Assembly: GCA_002772745.1 (NCBI GenBank) | Contig: PFDV01000001.1 | Location: 1 to 64,000, forward strand | Direction of reading: 5' to 3' | From: Candidatus Peregrinibacteria bacterium CG10_big_fil_rev_8_21_14_0_10_55_24 | Lineage (GTDB): Bacteria > Patescibacteriota > Gracilibacteria > Peribacterales > Peribacteraceae | Length of the DNA stretch: 64,000 nt | Part shown: piece after piece, positions 9,365 to 18,568 of the stretch | Numbering within the stretch: position 1 is the first letter of the stretch | Layout: the number at the start of each line of letters is the position of its first letter | Position numbers and translations under genes: made by a program | The notes under the pieces: generated by a model | The model's database searches: none | Told to the model about the DNA's origin: nothing | What the model saw: only the letters and a program-made list of their open reading frames with translations

Positions 9365-11887
9365 TCATTCGCTCAAGAGCTCTACATAGCCAATTTTCAC
9401 GGTTCCCAGCTGCGCTTCCTCCTGATCTTTGGCCGAGAGCTTGATGACGACCGTCAGTTCCTCCCCTGCGCTCCACGTAGGGCTCCCCGTAAATGTGAGC
9501 TGCGTCGTCGTCCAATCCAGGTTGGCAAGATCCGTACTAGTTCCAGAAAGCGTGACCACGTTCCCCGCGGTATCGTAGACTGCGACATCGAGCTTGGAGA
9601 ACCCCGGACTCGCCGAGGTGGTGCGATAATCCACCGAAAGTGGAATAGAGGCCCAGCGAACGAAATCATCGGGGAGAACGACCTTCAGGCGCACGTCGTA
9701 ATCTTGCAGAGCGCTGCGCGTGCTCGCCCAGGTGTAGTAATTCCGCAAGAGACTCCCCGAATGGTGCACCAAAAGCTGCCCCACGTTATCGCTGCCATCC
9801 GCGTGGTAGGACGCAGCCTCGAACTGCGGTTCGAAGGTACGCGTCACCGTGCGCTCGCGATCGTCGCTATTAAAGACACGACGGTCAACGACTGCTGTAA
9901 TGCCCCCGCCGGAAGTCTGCACCGTAGCCAGGGGTATGTAGACCTTGTCCGTAGGGAAGCCCCCAACCGTCACCGTAAGGCCGGTCGAGGTAAAGAAGAG
10001 ATAATTCGTTACATCATCAGCAACGCTCACATCGCTGTCTCCTGCGTACTGCGTCACGGTTCCACTCAGACGGTAATCGCCCCCTGCTACACTCACTAGG
10101 AGTCCCGCTCCACTGGAAACCTTGAGATGCGTGGCAGTATCGCTGGAGAGCGCGGTGATATCGACACCGTTGATGAGCCCCGTTACCGTGAGGTCCCCCT
10201 GGATGGAGGCATCGTCCTTGATGAGCGTCTCCCCTTCGATCGTAAGCGTTCCGCTCGCGGTCATGTTGCCCTCTACGTGGAGGTCATCGCTGAACTCAAA
10301 ACGGTGCTCGAGCGTTTTGAACTTGAGCGTTTCCTGACCCAGCGTGTGCCCGAAGACAATGACACTGTCTTTTGCTTCGTTCTCCAGATTGAGGACAAGG
10401 CCGCTCTCCGTGGCGATGGTTCCGGATGCGGTGAGTCCCGCCCCAGAGATGATGAGTCCGCCCGTCATCGTGTCGCCCTGTACATCGACGTAGCGCGTAT
10501 CTTGGCTTGCTCCCCCGCCGGTAAAACTCACCCAGTTCGACCCATCGAACCCCTCGAAGTCCGCACCCGTAAAGCGCAGGATGCCTGCTTCTTCTTCTGT
10601 CGTCGTGCCGATCTTCACGGCACCGCTGTTAAAGACCGCAAACTGTTCGCCCACGGCGTTGGAGAAGCTCATGAGCTTTCCTGTGCCCATTTGCGCTCCC
10701 CAGAGCAAGGGGTCCTGTGAGCTATATACCGAATCCGTCCCCGTCTCAAAGTAGCTCTTATCGGGGACACAGGTACATCCGCTGTAAACACCTGTCACCC
10801 CCTGATCCGTCGTGCACACCGTCGCGGTCTGCACTTCGCACCCATCGCCCGCATCAGGACCAGAACTGTTGCAATCGTAGTATCCGCTGCTGCACTGGCA
10901 GTCTCCGCTCGTACCATCACACGACGATTGGTAGATCGCATTGGTGCCACAGCTTCCCCCGACTTGAATCTCGCACTGGCCGGAAGTCGTCGTTAAGTCG
11001 ACGTTGCAATCCAGGTACCCTGAGCTGCATCCACAATCCCCGCTCGCACCATCACAGGAGGCTCCGTAGATTGCATTGGAACTTGCTCCGCCACAGCTCC
11101 CTCCAACCTGGATTTCGCACTGGCCCGAATCCACGGTGAGATCTGCGTTACAGTCCAAATAACCGGAACTGCAGTTGCAATCCCCACTCGTTCCGTCGCA
11201 GGAAGCTCCGAAGACTGCATGAGACGTTCCCGCTCCACAGATCCCTCCAACATCAATTTCACAGCCATCCACGGCGCTGCCGAGGTTCACGTTACAGTCC
11301 AAGTAGCCACTATCGCACTGCGCAGTGCAGGATGCAGCGTAGTTACTGTTGTCCTCATTGGGATAATTTGTAACCCCCGTGGTCACCTCACAGACATCAT
11401 CACCGAGACAGTCCTGGTACCCCGTACGGCAGTTCCCGCAAGCAAACGCTCCAAAGCTTCCCGCCGTGCAGGTGGTAGCACGCTTCTTATCGGTGTAACA
11501 CGTATCAGAGCGGTTGCAGTACGCCGATCCATTGTTGTCACAGTACGGTGCCGCGCTGTCGAGCGGTTGCGCGTAGCAGTCGATGATATATCCACCGCCA
11601 AGGGAAGCGGTGTACTGGGTATTGGATGAGGCAGAGCTCACTGGTGCTGCGATATTTGTAGGATCGTAGCACTGCGGAATGTCGCCGTCGTTCACTCCGC
11701 AAATCACCGTTCCGTACGGACACTTCTGGCCCGGGAACTCCTCGTCCTCATCGGGACACTCCGCAGGATCGGTGACGTAATGCGGCGCACTTACCGCGGA
11801 GAACGCCCGTTGCACGCCCCACGCAAACACCGCCGCCACAAGGACGAGAGCGCAGATGCCGAGGATGACGCGACGTTTGTGCAGCAT
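9365..11887 (-). CDS. Membrane-anchored protein with Cys-rich tandem repeats and tail-fibre-like C-terminal part
   Basis: N-terminal TM; repeated CSSGYLDCNxDLTxxSGQCEIQVGGSCG...SCDGxSGDC; RYVDVQGDTMTGGLII. Confidence 0.75.
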   Translation of the reverse strand: MLHKRRVILGICALVLVAAVFAWGVQRAFSAVSAPHYVTDPAECPDEDEEFPGQKCPYGTVICGVNDGDIPQCYDPTNIAAPVSSASSNTQYTASLGGGYIIDCYAQPLDSAAPYCDNNGSAYCNRSDTCYTDKKRATTCTAGSFGAFACGNCRTGYQDCLGDDVCEVTTGVTNYPNEDNSNYAASCTAQCDSGYLDCNVNLGSAVDGCEIDVGGICGAGTSHAVFGASCDGTSGDCNCSSGYLDCNADLTVDSGQCEIQVGGSCGGASSNAIYGASCDGASGDCGCSSGYLDCNVDLTTTSGQCEIQVGGSCGTNAIYQSSCDGTSGDCQCSSGYYDCNSSGPDAGDGCEVQTATVCTTDQGVTGVYSGCTCVPDKSYFETGTDSVYSSQDPLLWGAQMGTGKLMSFSNAVGEQFAVFNSGAVKIGTTTEEEAGILRFTGADFEGFDGSNWVSFTGGGASQDTRYVDVQGDTMTGGLIISGAGLTASGTIATESGLVLNLENEAKDSVIVFGHTLGQETLKFKTLEHRFEFSDDLHVEGNMTASGTLTIEGETLIKDDASIQGDLTVTGLINGVDITALSSDTATHLKVSSGAGLLVSVAGGDYRLSGTVTQYAGDSDVSVADDVTNYLFFTSTGLTVTVGGFPTDKVYIPLATVQTSGGGITAVVDRRVFNSDDRERTVTRTFEPQFEAASYHADGSDNVGQLLVHHSGSLLRNYYTWASTRSALQDYDVRLKVVLPDDFVRWASIPLSVDYRTTSASPGFSKLDVAVYDTAGNVVTLSGTSTDLANLDWTTTQLTFTGSPTWSAGEELTVVIKLSAKDQEEAQLGTVKIGYVELLSE

Positions 11888-11888
11888 G

Positions 11889-13157
11889 CTAGCGACAACA
11901 GGCAATAGGTTGGGTAACGGCACAGTTTGTGAGGAACCCCTGTCCTCCACCATCGGAAACGGTGGCGCCTCCGTCGGTACTGAATTCCCACCACGCGCCT
12001 AAATCCGAATTGTCAGCAGAGGTCCAGCCCCTGCAATCGTTGGAATCGGAGGTGTATCCCGGCGCTCCCTCCGCAGCCCACGCATTACTCGATCCCAGGA
12101 ACGCCGTTACATCCGAGGAGATTGTGGTGATGAGCTCGCCCACCTGACACATGTGACTCCCCGCATACGTATTTGCACAGAAATTGTTTGCCGCCTGGTA
12201 CCCCACCAAACTCCCCGTACCAAATGACCCATCGGTAGATACCGACGTCACACCGACGAACGTCGGGCCATCGCTGAGATTCTTCCATGCCGTCCCGTCA
12301 TAGGCCTGCACGTCAGAACCGGTAAAACGCAGAGTCCCGGCTCCCGTCCCGCTCCCAGGAGCATACGCACCTAACTGCACACCTCCCGAGACGCTCAGGT
12401 TGCCCTGGATTTCCACGTCGTCATTGAAGGTGAACTGCAGCTGATCGACATCGTAGGAAAGCTTTGCGCCGAGTGTGGTCCCAAACTGCAAATCAATGGT
12501 CCCCGTCTGTACGGAGTCATCGGCATCGACGATAAAATCGCCACGATTCGTGCCGCTGGGAACCGCGCTGACGTCGAGAAGTCCCCCCGAAAGCAGCACG
12601 GGGATAGATCCGCTCCCTGTCCCTGTGTCGCGCCCATCAAGCAAATCCGAATTCAAGGAGAACGGCACCGCAAGCAACGGCGCACGGTCCACTGTGTCGT
12701 CGGCGGCGTCACGATCGAGGATCTCGTATACCGTATCCGCACCTGATGCCGCCTTGACCTCCACCTGCAGGTAGAGACTAAGGAACAGAGAGGCTTCCAT
12801 TGCAGAAAAATCCGGCAGGCCAGTGGCGCTCCCCATCTCCAGAGTAAAGTACCCGTCGCTGTTGGGCGTCACTGTATGAACCTCGTACCAATCTGCGTAG
12901 TACGCGGCTCCGACGTTAATCGCTCCCGTCGCTGTCACATCTCCACTCACGGCATCGCTGCTGTCCCAGAAGCTGAAACGTACGGAAACAGCTGTGGTTA
13001 CAGCCGTGCCGTCTGCATTGAGCAGATGACCGTTGTAGACCATGCGTTGCGGAGCGGTGGTCTCGGCATAGGCCACGGAAGCGAGTCGGAACATACCGAC
13101 GGTCATGCCGATGGCGCACAGGAGTCCGATGCCGATGGAGAAGCGCGCATTCCTCAT
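11889..13157 (-). CDS. Secreted repeat/collar-like protein with Cys-containing C-terminal domain
   Basis: Signal peptide MRNARFSIGIGLLCAIGMTVGMFRLASVAYA; QRMVYNGHLLNADGTAVT; C-terminal NFCANTYAGSHMCQVGE...WTSADNSDLGAWW...PIACCR. Confidence 0.7.
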   Translation of the reverse strand: MRNARFSIGIGLLCAIGMTVGMFRLASVAYAETTAPQRMVYNGHLLNADGTAVTTAVSVRFSFWDSSDAVSGDVTATGAINVGAAYYADWYEVHTVTPNSDGYFTLEMGSATGLPDFSAMEASLFLSLYLQVEVKAASGADTVYEILDRDAADDTVDRAPLLAVPFSLNSDLLDGRDTGTGSGSIPVLLSGGLLDVSAVPSGTNRGDFIVDADDSVQTGTIDLQFGTTLGAKLSYDVDQLQFTFNDDVEIQGNLSVSGGVQLGAYAPGSGTGAGTLRFTGSDVQAYDGTAWKNLSDGPTFVGVTSVSTDGSFGTGSLVGYQAANNFCANTYAGSHMCQVGELITTISSDVTAFLGSSNAWAAEGAPGYTSDSNDCRGWTSADNSDLGAWWEFSTDGGATVSDGGGQGFLTNCAVTQPIACCR

Positions 13158-14023
13158 GGGCAGGAGAAGGTGGTTCTCGTGAGCTTGCCGTCAGTGGCCT
13201 TCTTGCTGTTGGGCTTCTGCTGTCCTTTGGGCTTCTTCTCTTTCCTCTTCCTCTTCAAGAACGGTATCAGGATGCTCCCGCAACGCACTTCTTCCAGTAC
13301 CGCATGCGGCAGTTTGGACAGGAAGAGCTGGAACGACATGAGGAATGTGAAGGAGGCAATCGCCTGCAGGATGAGAATATGGTTCTGACGAGCGGTGTAG
13401 CCCTGGAGGATGCCAAGGACATCCTTCAGCGCAATCGCCCGGGATGCAGGAGCTCCCCGCACATAGACAGGACCTTCTTCCACGGTGTAGAAGTAGTGCA
13501 ACTGCCCGAGGAGTCTCTCGCCGCGGGGGTAGCGCACGCCAACGTCGTACAGCGGCTTTGCACCGGGGATCGTAAAGCTCACGTTGCCAAAGGTCATGGG
13601 GCCTTCGGTGCCGCTGTCATCGGTCCCCGGCGCTGAGGGATGCTGCGTTCCCCCCTCTTCTCCACCCGAAGGAGCTCCTTCGGATGAGGGGCGCGCGCGT
13701 CGGCCTGCCCCCTCTCCGCCTCCTCCCCCTTCCTCCTCTCCCGCTCCTGATGGCAGTTCCTCCCCGCCGGAAGGCTCCTGCGCCGCCGCCGGAGGAGCAG
13801 TGACCACCTGGTACGACGGACCGACAAGCGGAGCAGCGAGCCACGTTACGCCTCCTTCAAGCAACTGAAATGACGCAGCGGTTCCCGAATCCCGATTTGC
13901 GTAGTTTGGTGTATCATTGTAGAGACGAAACGACGCGCTCTCTTCTGCATGGACTGCAAGCGGCACTGTCGAGAATGCGCAGGCACACAGAGCGGCGAGG
14001 AGCGATGAGAGGTGTTTCTTCAT
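13154..14023 (-). CDS. Secreted protein with Gly/Glu/Ser low-complexity linker and C-terminal TM
   Basis: Signal peptide MKKHLSSLLAALCACAFSTVPLAVHAEE; 4-nt overlap with the downstream gene; -10 TATAAT (14034-14039, minus) 10 nt upstream. Confidence 0.7.
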   Translation of the reverse strand: MKKHLSSLLAALCACAFSTVPLAVHAEESASFRLYNDTPNYANRDSGTAASFQLLEGGVTWLAAPLVGPSYQVVTAPPAAAQEPSGGEELPSGAGEEEGGGGGEGAGRRARPSSEGAPSGGEEGGTQHPSAPGTDDSGTEGPMTFGNVSFTIPGAKPLYDVGVRYPRGERLLGQLHYFYTVEEGPVYVRGAPASRAIALKDVLGILQGYTARQNHILILQAIASFTFLMSFQLFLSKLPHAVLEEVRCGSILIPFLKRKRKEKKPKGQQKPNSKKATDGKLTRTTFSCP

Positions 14024-14164
14024 TGTTCATAATATTATAATCCACTTTTGTTTTTTTGTCTATATTGTTATTTATTAATAGAATGGCAGTTTCTCCCAAA
14101 AGGAGACCTAGCGAGAACAACCCCTCTTTGATAGGCTTCCTTTGACCTTCCTCCCTGCTGACCC

Positions 14165-15187
14165 ATGCAACGCATTCTCTTCTCTGCCTTAGGTTCGCTC
14201 TTCCTGAGCTTTGCAGCCGTTCTCCCGCTCGCACATGCAGAGCAATCGTTTAACGATCTTCCGTCCGACCATCCTGCATACGCCGCCGCGGAGTACCTCA
14301 AAACCCAGGGAATCATCTCCGGCTATGCCGATGGCACCTTCCAGCCCGACCGCAAAGTCAACCGTGCCGAGGCGCTCAAAATCATCATTGCGCCTCTGGT
14401 CAAACCCGAGCAGCTCGCAGAGGTGAAATCCACGGTCTTTACTGACGTTGCCCCCGATGCCTGGTTCATCCCGTACATCGAAGCAGCCCGGCAGAACGGA
14501 ATCATCGACGGTCCGCCCAAGAAGGAACAATTCCTGGGAGGAAATACCGTCGTTACTGCCGAGTTCTTCAAAATGCTTGAGCTTGCGCATCAGGTGGACC
14601 CCACCGGATCTTTCAGTGATATCAAACTCCCCATGGCTTCCGATGTCGCGGATACGCAAGCGTGGTTTTACCCGTACATGCGCTATGCGCTGACCTCCTC
14701 CATGGTCATGATCGGACAGGACGGCTTGCTGCATCCCGCCCAGGAACTCACACGTGGAGATACGGCGATCTACCTGTACCGATTTCTGATGTACAAGCAG
14801 GCACGGCGTACGCAGGCACTGCTCTCCGAAGCGGAAAATGAGCTCATTGTGATCCTGGGAATGCTGGAGCAGGATAACCTCCCGGAAGCCCAGTACGCCT
14901 CGGCCCGCGCCCTCCTGGCTGCCCGCGGCGCGCACTTCAAACGCCCCGATGAAGTTATCGTCCAGGGTGCCGTGAAGATCACCGAAGCATTCCGGCAAAT
15001 CGTCCTCGCCTACGGGCATGGGAGGAGTGGCGAACTGCAGTCTGTGGTCGATGCATCGGGAGAGGCGTGGAAACTCGCAGACCGCGCGATACAGTTGGAC
15101 GCAAGCCTGGAAACCATCGGCAAGCAGGTCCAGCAAATCGCCAAGAACATGGCCGACAGCGCACGCGAAGCGATGAGCGGTACCTGA
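14165..15187 (+). CDS. S-layer homology (SLH) domain protein
   Basis: Signal peptide; FNDLPSDHPAYAAAEYLKTQGIISGYADGTFQPDRKVNRAEALKII and two further SLH-like repeats. Confidence 0.85.
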   Translation: MQRILFSALGSLFLSFAAVLPLAHAEQSFNDLPSDHPAYAAAEYLKTQGIISGYADGTFQPDRKVNRAEALKIIIAPLVKPEQLAEVKSTVFTDVAPDAWFIPYIEAARQNGIIDGPPKKEQFLGGNTVVTAEFFKMLELAHQVDPTGSFSDIKLPMASDVADTQAWFYPYMRYALTSSMVMIGQDGLLHPAQELTRGDTAIYLYRFLMYKQARRTQALLSEAENELIVILGMLEQDNLPEAQYASARALLAARGAHFKRPDEVIVQGAVKITEAFRQIVLAYGHGRSGELQSVVDASGEAWKLADRAIQLDASLETIGKQVQQIAKNMADSAREAMSGT

Positions 15188-15561
15188 TGTCCTCCTTCCG
15201 GGCACATACCATCGGCGGTTCACAGCGAGGAAAAGCGCTGGGCTTTCCTACCGTCAATCTGAGAGTTGAGGAGGTTCCCCAAGAAATCGATGAAGGCATT
15301 TATGCCGGTTGGGTGCAGTGCAATGAGGATGACGAGCGCCTCCCTGCCGCTATCCACTACGGTCCGCGCCTTTTCCATGGGAATAGCGTTTCCTTTGAAA
15401 TCCATGTGATTGATCGCGTCCTCCCCTCGTTGCCTGCAACCGTTACGGTTGAGCTTATGGAACGCATTCGTCCCGTTCAGAATTTCCCCTACGAAGCTGC
15501 ACTCACGGCACAAATTACCCAGGACGTCGCACGTGCACGTGCTATCCTCATTGATGCATGA
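15187..15561 (+). CDS. Riboflavin kinase domain protein, stand-alone
   Basis: GKALGFPTVNL, EGIYAGWV, FEIHVIDR motifs; TGATG overlap with the SLH gene. Confidence 0.75.
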   Translation: MSSFRAHTIGGSQRGKALGFPTVNLRVEEVPQEIDEGIYAGWVQCNEDDERLPAAIHYGPRLFHGNSVSFEIHVIDRVLPSLPATVTVELMERIRPVQNFPYEAALTAQITQDVARARAILIDA

Positions 15562-16853
15562 ACCTCCTGAGGGCAATCAAGCGGCGCATCGGCACGCGCA
15601 GTCCCTTGCGCCTCTTTTGGCATGCCGGTAAGGCATTCGTTGCCGCGGCACTCAATGGTTTTCCTGCGCGGAAGCTCACGGTGATCGGCATCACCGGAAC
15701 CGATGGAAAAACGACGACCGTCAACATGACTGTGCACATCTTGCGACATGCGGACACGCGCGTTGGTGCTCTCTCCACGGCATTCGTGGACATCGACGGC
15801 GAACGTACATGGAACGCGACGCAGAAAACTTCTCCCTCACCATTCCTCATTCAGCGATTCCTGCATCGGCTCGTGCGCACAGGATGTACGCACGCCGTGC
15901 TGGAAGTTTCGTCGCATGGACTGGTCCAGGGTCGGCTGAATTGTACGTGGCCGCAGGTTGCGGCAATAACAAACCTGACAGCGGAACACCTCGATTACCA
16001 TGGCTCCATGGCACAGTACGAAACTGACAAAGGACTACTCTTCTCTATGTTGCGTACAAGGGGAACCAAAGTTCTCAATCGAGAGGATCACACCTACGCT
16101 GCCTACTGCGCATTTTCCTCTGCAGACACCATAACATTTGGCATGCACGGAAGTGGGGCTGACCTCACGTTGGAAAACGGCACCGCATCTCCTAATGGGA
16201 GTCAGGCAATGCTCCATGATGCACGCTCGGGAGACGCACTCCCTCTGCACCTTTCGATCCCTGGAGTGTTCAATCTGGAGAATGCTCTCTGCGCGATTGG
16301 ATGTGCGATGGCTGTTGGCGTAGCGCCCTCGGTTGCCTGCAAAGCCCTGAAGCAGTTTACGGGAACACCGGGGCGCATGGAGCGCATAGATGAGGGGCAA
16401 CCGTTCGCTGTCTTCGTGGACTTTACCGTCACGCCTGCAGCCTACGAAAAAACTCTCACGGCGTTACGAGACATGTTGGAACCAGCCAAGCGCATCCTTG
16501 TCCTCACGGGGAGTTGCGGCGATCGCATGCGCGAAAAACGTCCGATCGTGGGAAAGCTCTGCAGCGAACTCGCCGACGTTGTCGTCGTGAGCAACGAAGA
16601 TCCCTATACCGAAGACCCCCAAAAAATCATTGACGAGGTCTGGGCAGGCATCGACCAATCCGCTTGCACCGCCCGGCAAATCTTCGACCGCAAGGAGGCC
16701 ATTCGTTTCTTGCTGCAGGAAGCACAACCTGGCGATGCCGTGCTCCTCTGTGCCAAGGGCAGCGACACCACGATGTGGACGGCAGAGGGGCAGGTGCCTT
16801 GGGATGAGCGTTCCATCACGCGCGCGCTCCTCAAAGAGATCGCAAAAAAATAG
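15558..16853 (+). CDS. murE: Mur ligase, UDP-MurNAc-tripeptide synthetase type
   Basis: VIGITGTDGKTTTVNM, EVSSHGLVQGRL, ITNLTAEHLDYHGSMAQYETDK motifs. Confidence 0.85.
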   Translation: MNLLRAIKRRIGTRSPLRLFWHAGKAFVAAALNGFPARKLTVIGITGTDGKTTTVNMTVHILRHADTRVGALSTAFVDIDGERTWNATQKTSPSPFLIQRFLHRLVRTGCTHAVLEVSSHGLVQGRLNCTWPQVAAITNLTAEHLDYHGSMAQYETDKGLLFSMLRTRGTKVLNREDHTYAAYCAFSSADTITFGMHGSGADLTLENGTASPNGSQAMLHDARSGDALPLHLSIPGVFNLENALCAIGCAMAVGVAPSVACKALKQFTGTPGRMERIDEGQPFAVFVDFTVTPAAYEKTLTALRDMLEPAKRILVLTGSCGDRMREKRPIVGKLCSELADVVVVSNEDPYTEDPQKIIDEVWAGIDQSACTARQIFDRKEAIRFLLQEAQPGDAVLLCAKGSDTTMWTAEGQVPWDERSITRALLKEIAKK

Positions 16854-16883
16854 CCGCTATCAGGTGTCATCCATGACAGCGGC
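16844..16883 (-). terminator. Intrinsic terminator for the minus-strand microprotein gene
   Basis: Minus strand: GCCGCTGTCA-loop-TGATAGCGGC-TATTTTTTT; overlaps the murE 3' end. Confidence 0.65.
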
Positions 16884-16894
16884 GTTGGTCCTGC

Positions 16895-17020
16895 TTACTT
16901 GCCCGAGGTCCACTTGTCGTACAAGTGCACGATAAGGGCCAAGAGCAGTGCCCCGACGAGTGCGACAACCTTCATGCGCACGTCTTCGGAGTGAAGCAGG
17001 GCGTCGAGGAGACCATTCAT
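16895..17020 (-). CDS. 41-aa single-TM microprotein MNGLLDALLHSEDVRMKVVALVGALLLALIVHLYDKWTSGK
   Basis: GGAGG SD 7 nt before ATG (GGAGGACCAAACATG); TM helix; terminator immediately downstream. Confidence 0.65.
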   Translation of the reverse strand: MNGLLDALLHSEDVRMKVVALVGALLLALIVHLYDKWTSGK

Positions 17021-17179
17021 GTTTGGTCCTCCATGAGAGACGGCCCCCCTGCTTCCAAGAACCAACGGACGATCCACAAACGTGTTCAACTGCGCATTGC
17101 GACCGCACCGCTAGTTCCTGTATACCTAGTGAGAAAGAACACTTTTATCATTATAGATTTAATTAATAATTTGTCAATT

Positions 17180-17833
17180 ATGCCCGCAACCGCTCTGCAG
17201 CCCGCTGTCATCGTCGGAGTAGACGAAGCAGGAAGAGGCGCACTCGCGGGTCCGGTCGTCGCGGGGGCGTGCGTACTGCCAAAGAACTTTCGGTCCTTGC
17301 CGCCGTTCCTCCAAGATAGCAAGCAGCTCGACCCTGATGTTCGCGAACATGCCTTTGCCTGGATTTGCAGAAATTGCACAATCGGCACGGGCGCAACAAG
17401 CGCAGAGGATGTCGATACGCATGGTATCCTCTGGGCGACCGAACTTGCTATGCAGCGCGCCGTTGCCGCGCTCGCGGAGGAAGTGACACCCACGTACCTC
17501 CTCATTGATGGCCGCGACGCATTTTGGTTCGACTACCCGCACAGTTCCATCATTCATGGCGATGCACTGGAACCCTGCATTTCCGCAGCATCCATTGTCG
17601 CCAAGGTCACGCGGGACCGACTGATGGTCGCTTACGACAAGGAGTACCCTCATTATGCATTCGCATGCCACAAAGGGTACGGCACACCCGAGCACCTGGA
17701 TCTTGTGAAGAGCCGTGGCCCCTGCTCCATTCACCGCAAGACCTTCCTGACCAAATGCGCTAGCGCTCCGGTGATGCCTGACGCCCCAGCCACCACCAGA
17801 AGAGCGCACCAGCGAGGAAGAGTGGCAGCGTAA
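17180..17833 (+). CDS. rnhB: Ribonuclease HII
   Basis: GVDEAGRGALAGPVVAGACVL, DSKQL, SIVAKVTRDR, HKGYGTPEHL. Confidence 0.9.
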   Translation: MPATALQPAVIVGVDEAGRGALAGPVVAGACVLPKNFRSLPPFLQDSKQLDPDVREHAFAWICRNCTIGTGATSAEDVDTHGILWATELAMQRAVAALAEEVTPTYLLIDGRDAFWFDYPHSSIIHGDALEPCISAASIVAKVTRDRLMVAYDKEYPHYAFACHKGYGTPEHLDLVKSRGPCSIHRKTFLTKCASAPVMPDAPATTRRAHQRGRVAA

Positions 17834-18548
17834 GTAATTGCCCCCTGCTCAAGAGAATGATCTTGAGATCAGTGAGAGGATAGGTTTGCACGCGCAAATA
17901 CTCCAACAGATATCGCAATGCTCCGTAGAGCATAAGGAAGAGCGCAAGCGTGCGGCCGGGAATATTCCGGTATGTACGCAGATGCCAGTAACACGCCACA
18001 GCGATGAAGAGATCTTTGAGCACGGCATACCACTGCGTGGGATGACGCAAGCCCTCCACATCAGGAACCGCGATGCCCCACGGCAGCGTGGTCACGGACC
18101 CGTAGAGTTCCTGGTTGATGAAGTTCCCGATGCGCCCCAGCGCAAGACCGATCGCGCCGGGAATAACGATACAATCCATGAGCGCAACGGAATCAATGCC
18201 CCTCTTGCGAGCAGCGAAGAGTATCCCGAGCACCAGGCCGATCATTCCCCCATGCGAAGACATGCCGCCATGCCAAACCTGCACAATTTCGAGAGGTTCG
18301 CTTAAGAAATACCACGGCTCGTAAAATAACACGAACCCCAATCGTCCACCGACAATGACCCCGACGATGCCCCAGGCGAGAATGCTGGACCAATCGTCGC
18401 TCGTGAGCTGAAGATTACGCCACTTCTGGATCCTGGGAAGCATGAGGAATGCCAGAAGAAAACCGGCAAGGTACAACAGGCCGTACCAATGAATCGAAAA
18501 ACCGGCAATGCTCAGTGCAATCGTCCTTGAAGGAAAAAATTCAATCAT
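17760..18548 (-). CDS. lgt: Prolipoprotein diacylglyceryl transferase
   Basis: HGGMSSHGGMIG, GRIGNFINQELYG, HPTQWYAVLKD. Confidence 0.9.
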   Translation of the reverse strand: MIEFFPSRTIALSIAGFSIHWYGLLYLAGFLLAFLMLPRIQKWRNLQLTSDDWSSILAWGIVGVIVGGRLGFVLFYEPWYFLSEPLEIVQVWHGGMSSHGGMIGLVLGILFAARKRGIDSVALMDCIVIPGAIGLALGRIGNFINQELYGSVTTLPWGIAVPDVEGLRHPTQWYAVLKDLFIAVACYWHLRTYRNIPGRTLALFLMLYGALRYLLEYLRVQTYPLTDLKIILLSRGQLLTLPLFLAGALFWWWLGRQASPER

Positions 18549-18568
18549 GTACTGAGCATAGCAGAAGA

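Noticed and set aside
10790-11340. Regularly spaced repeats as a CRISPR array
   Set aside because: The repeats are in-frame coding Cys-rich modules of a long ORF; no cas genes are in the window.
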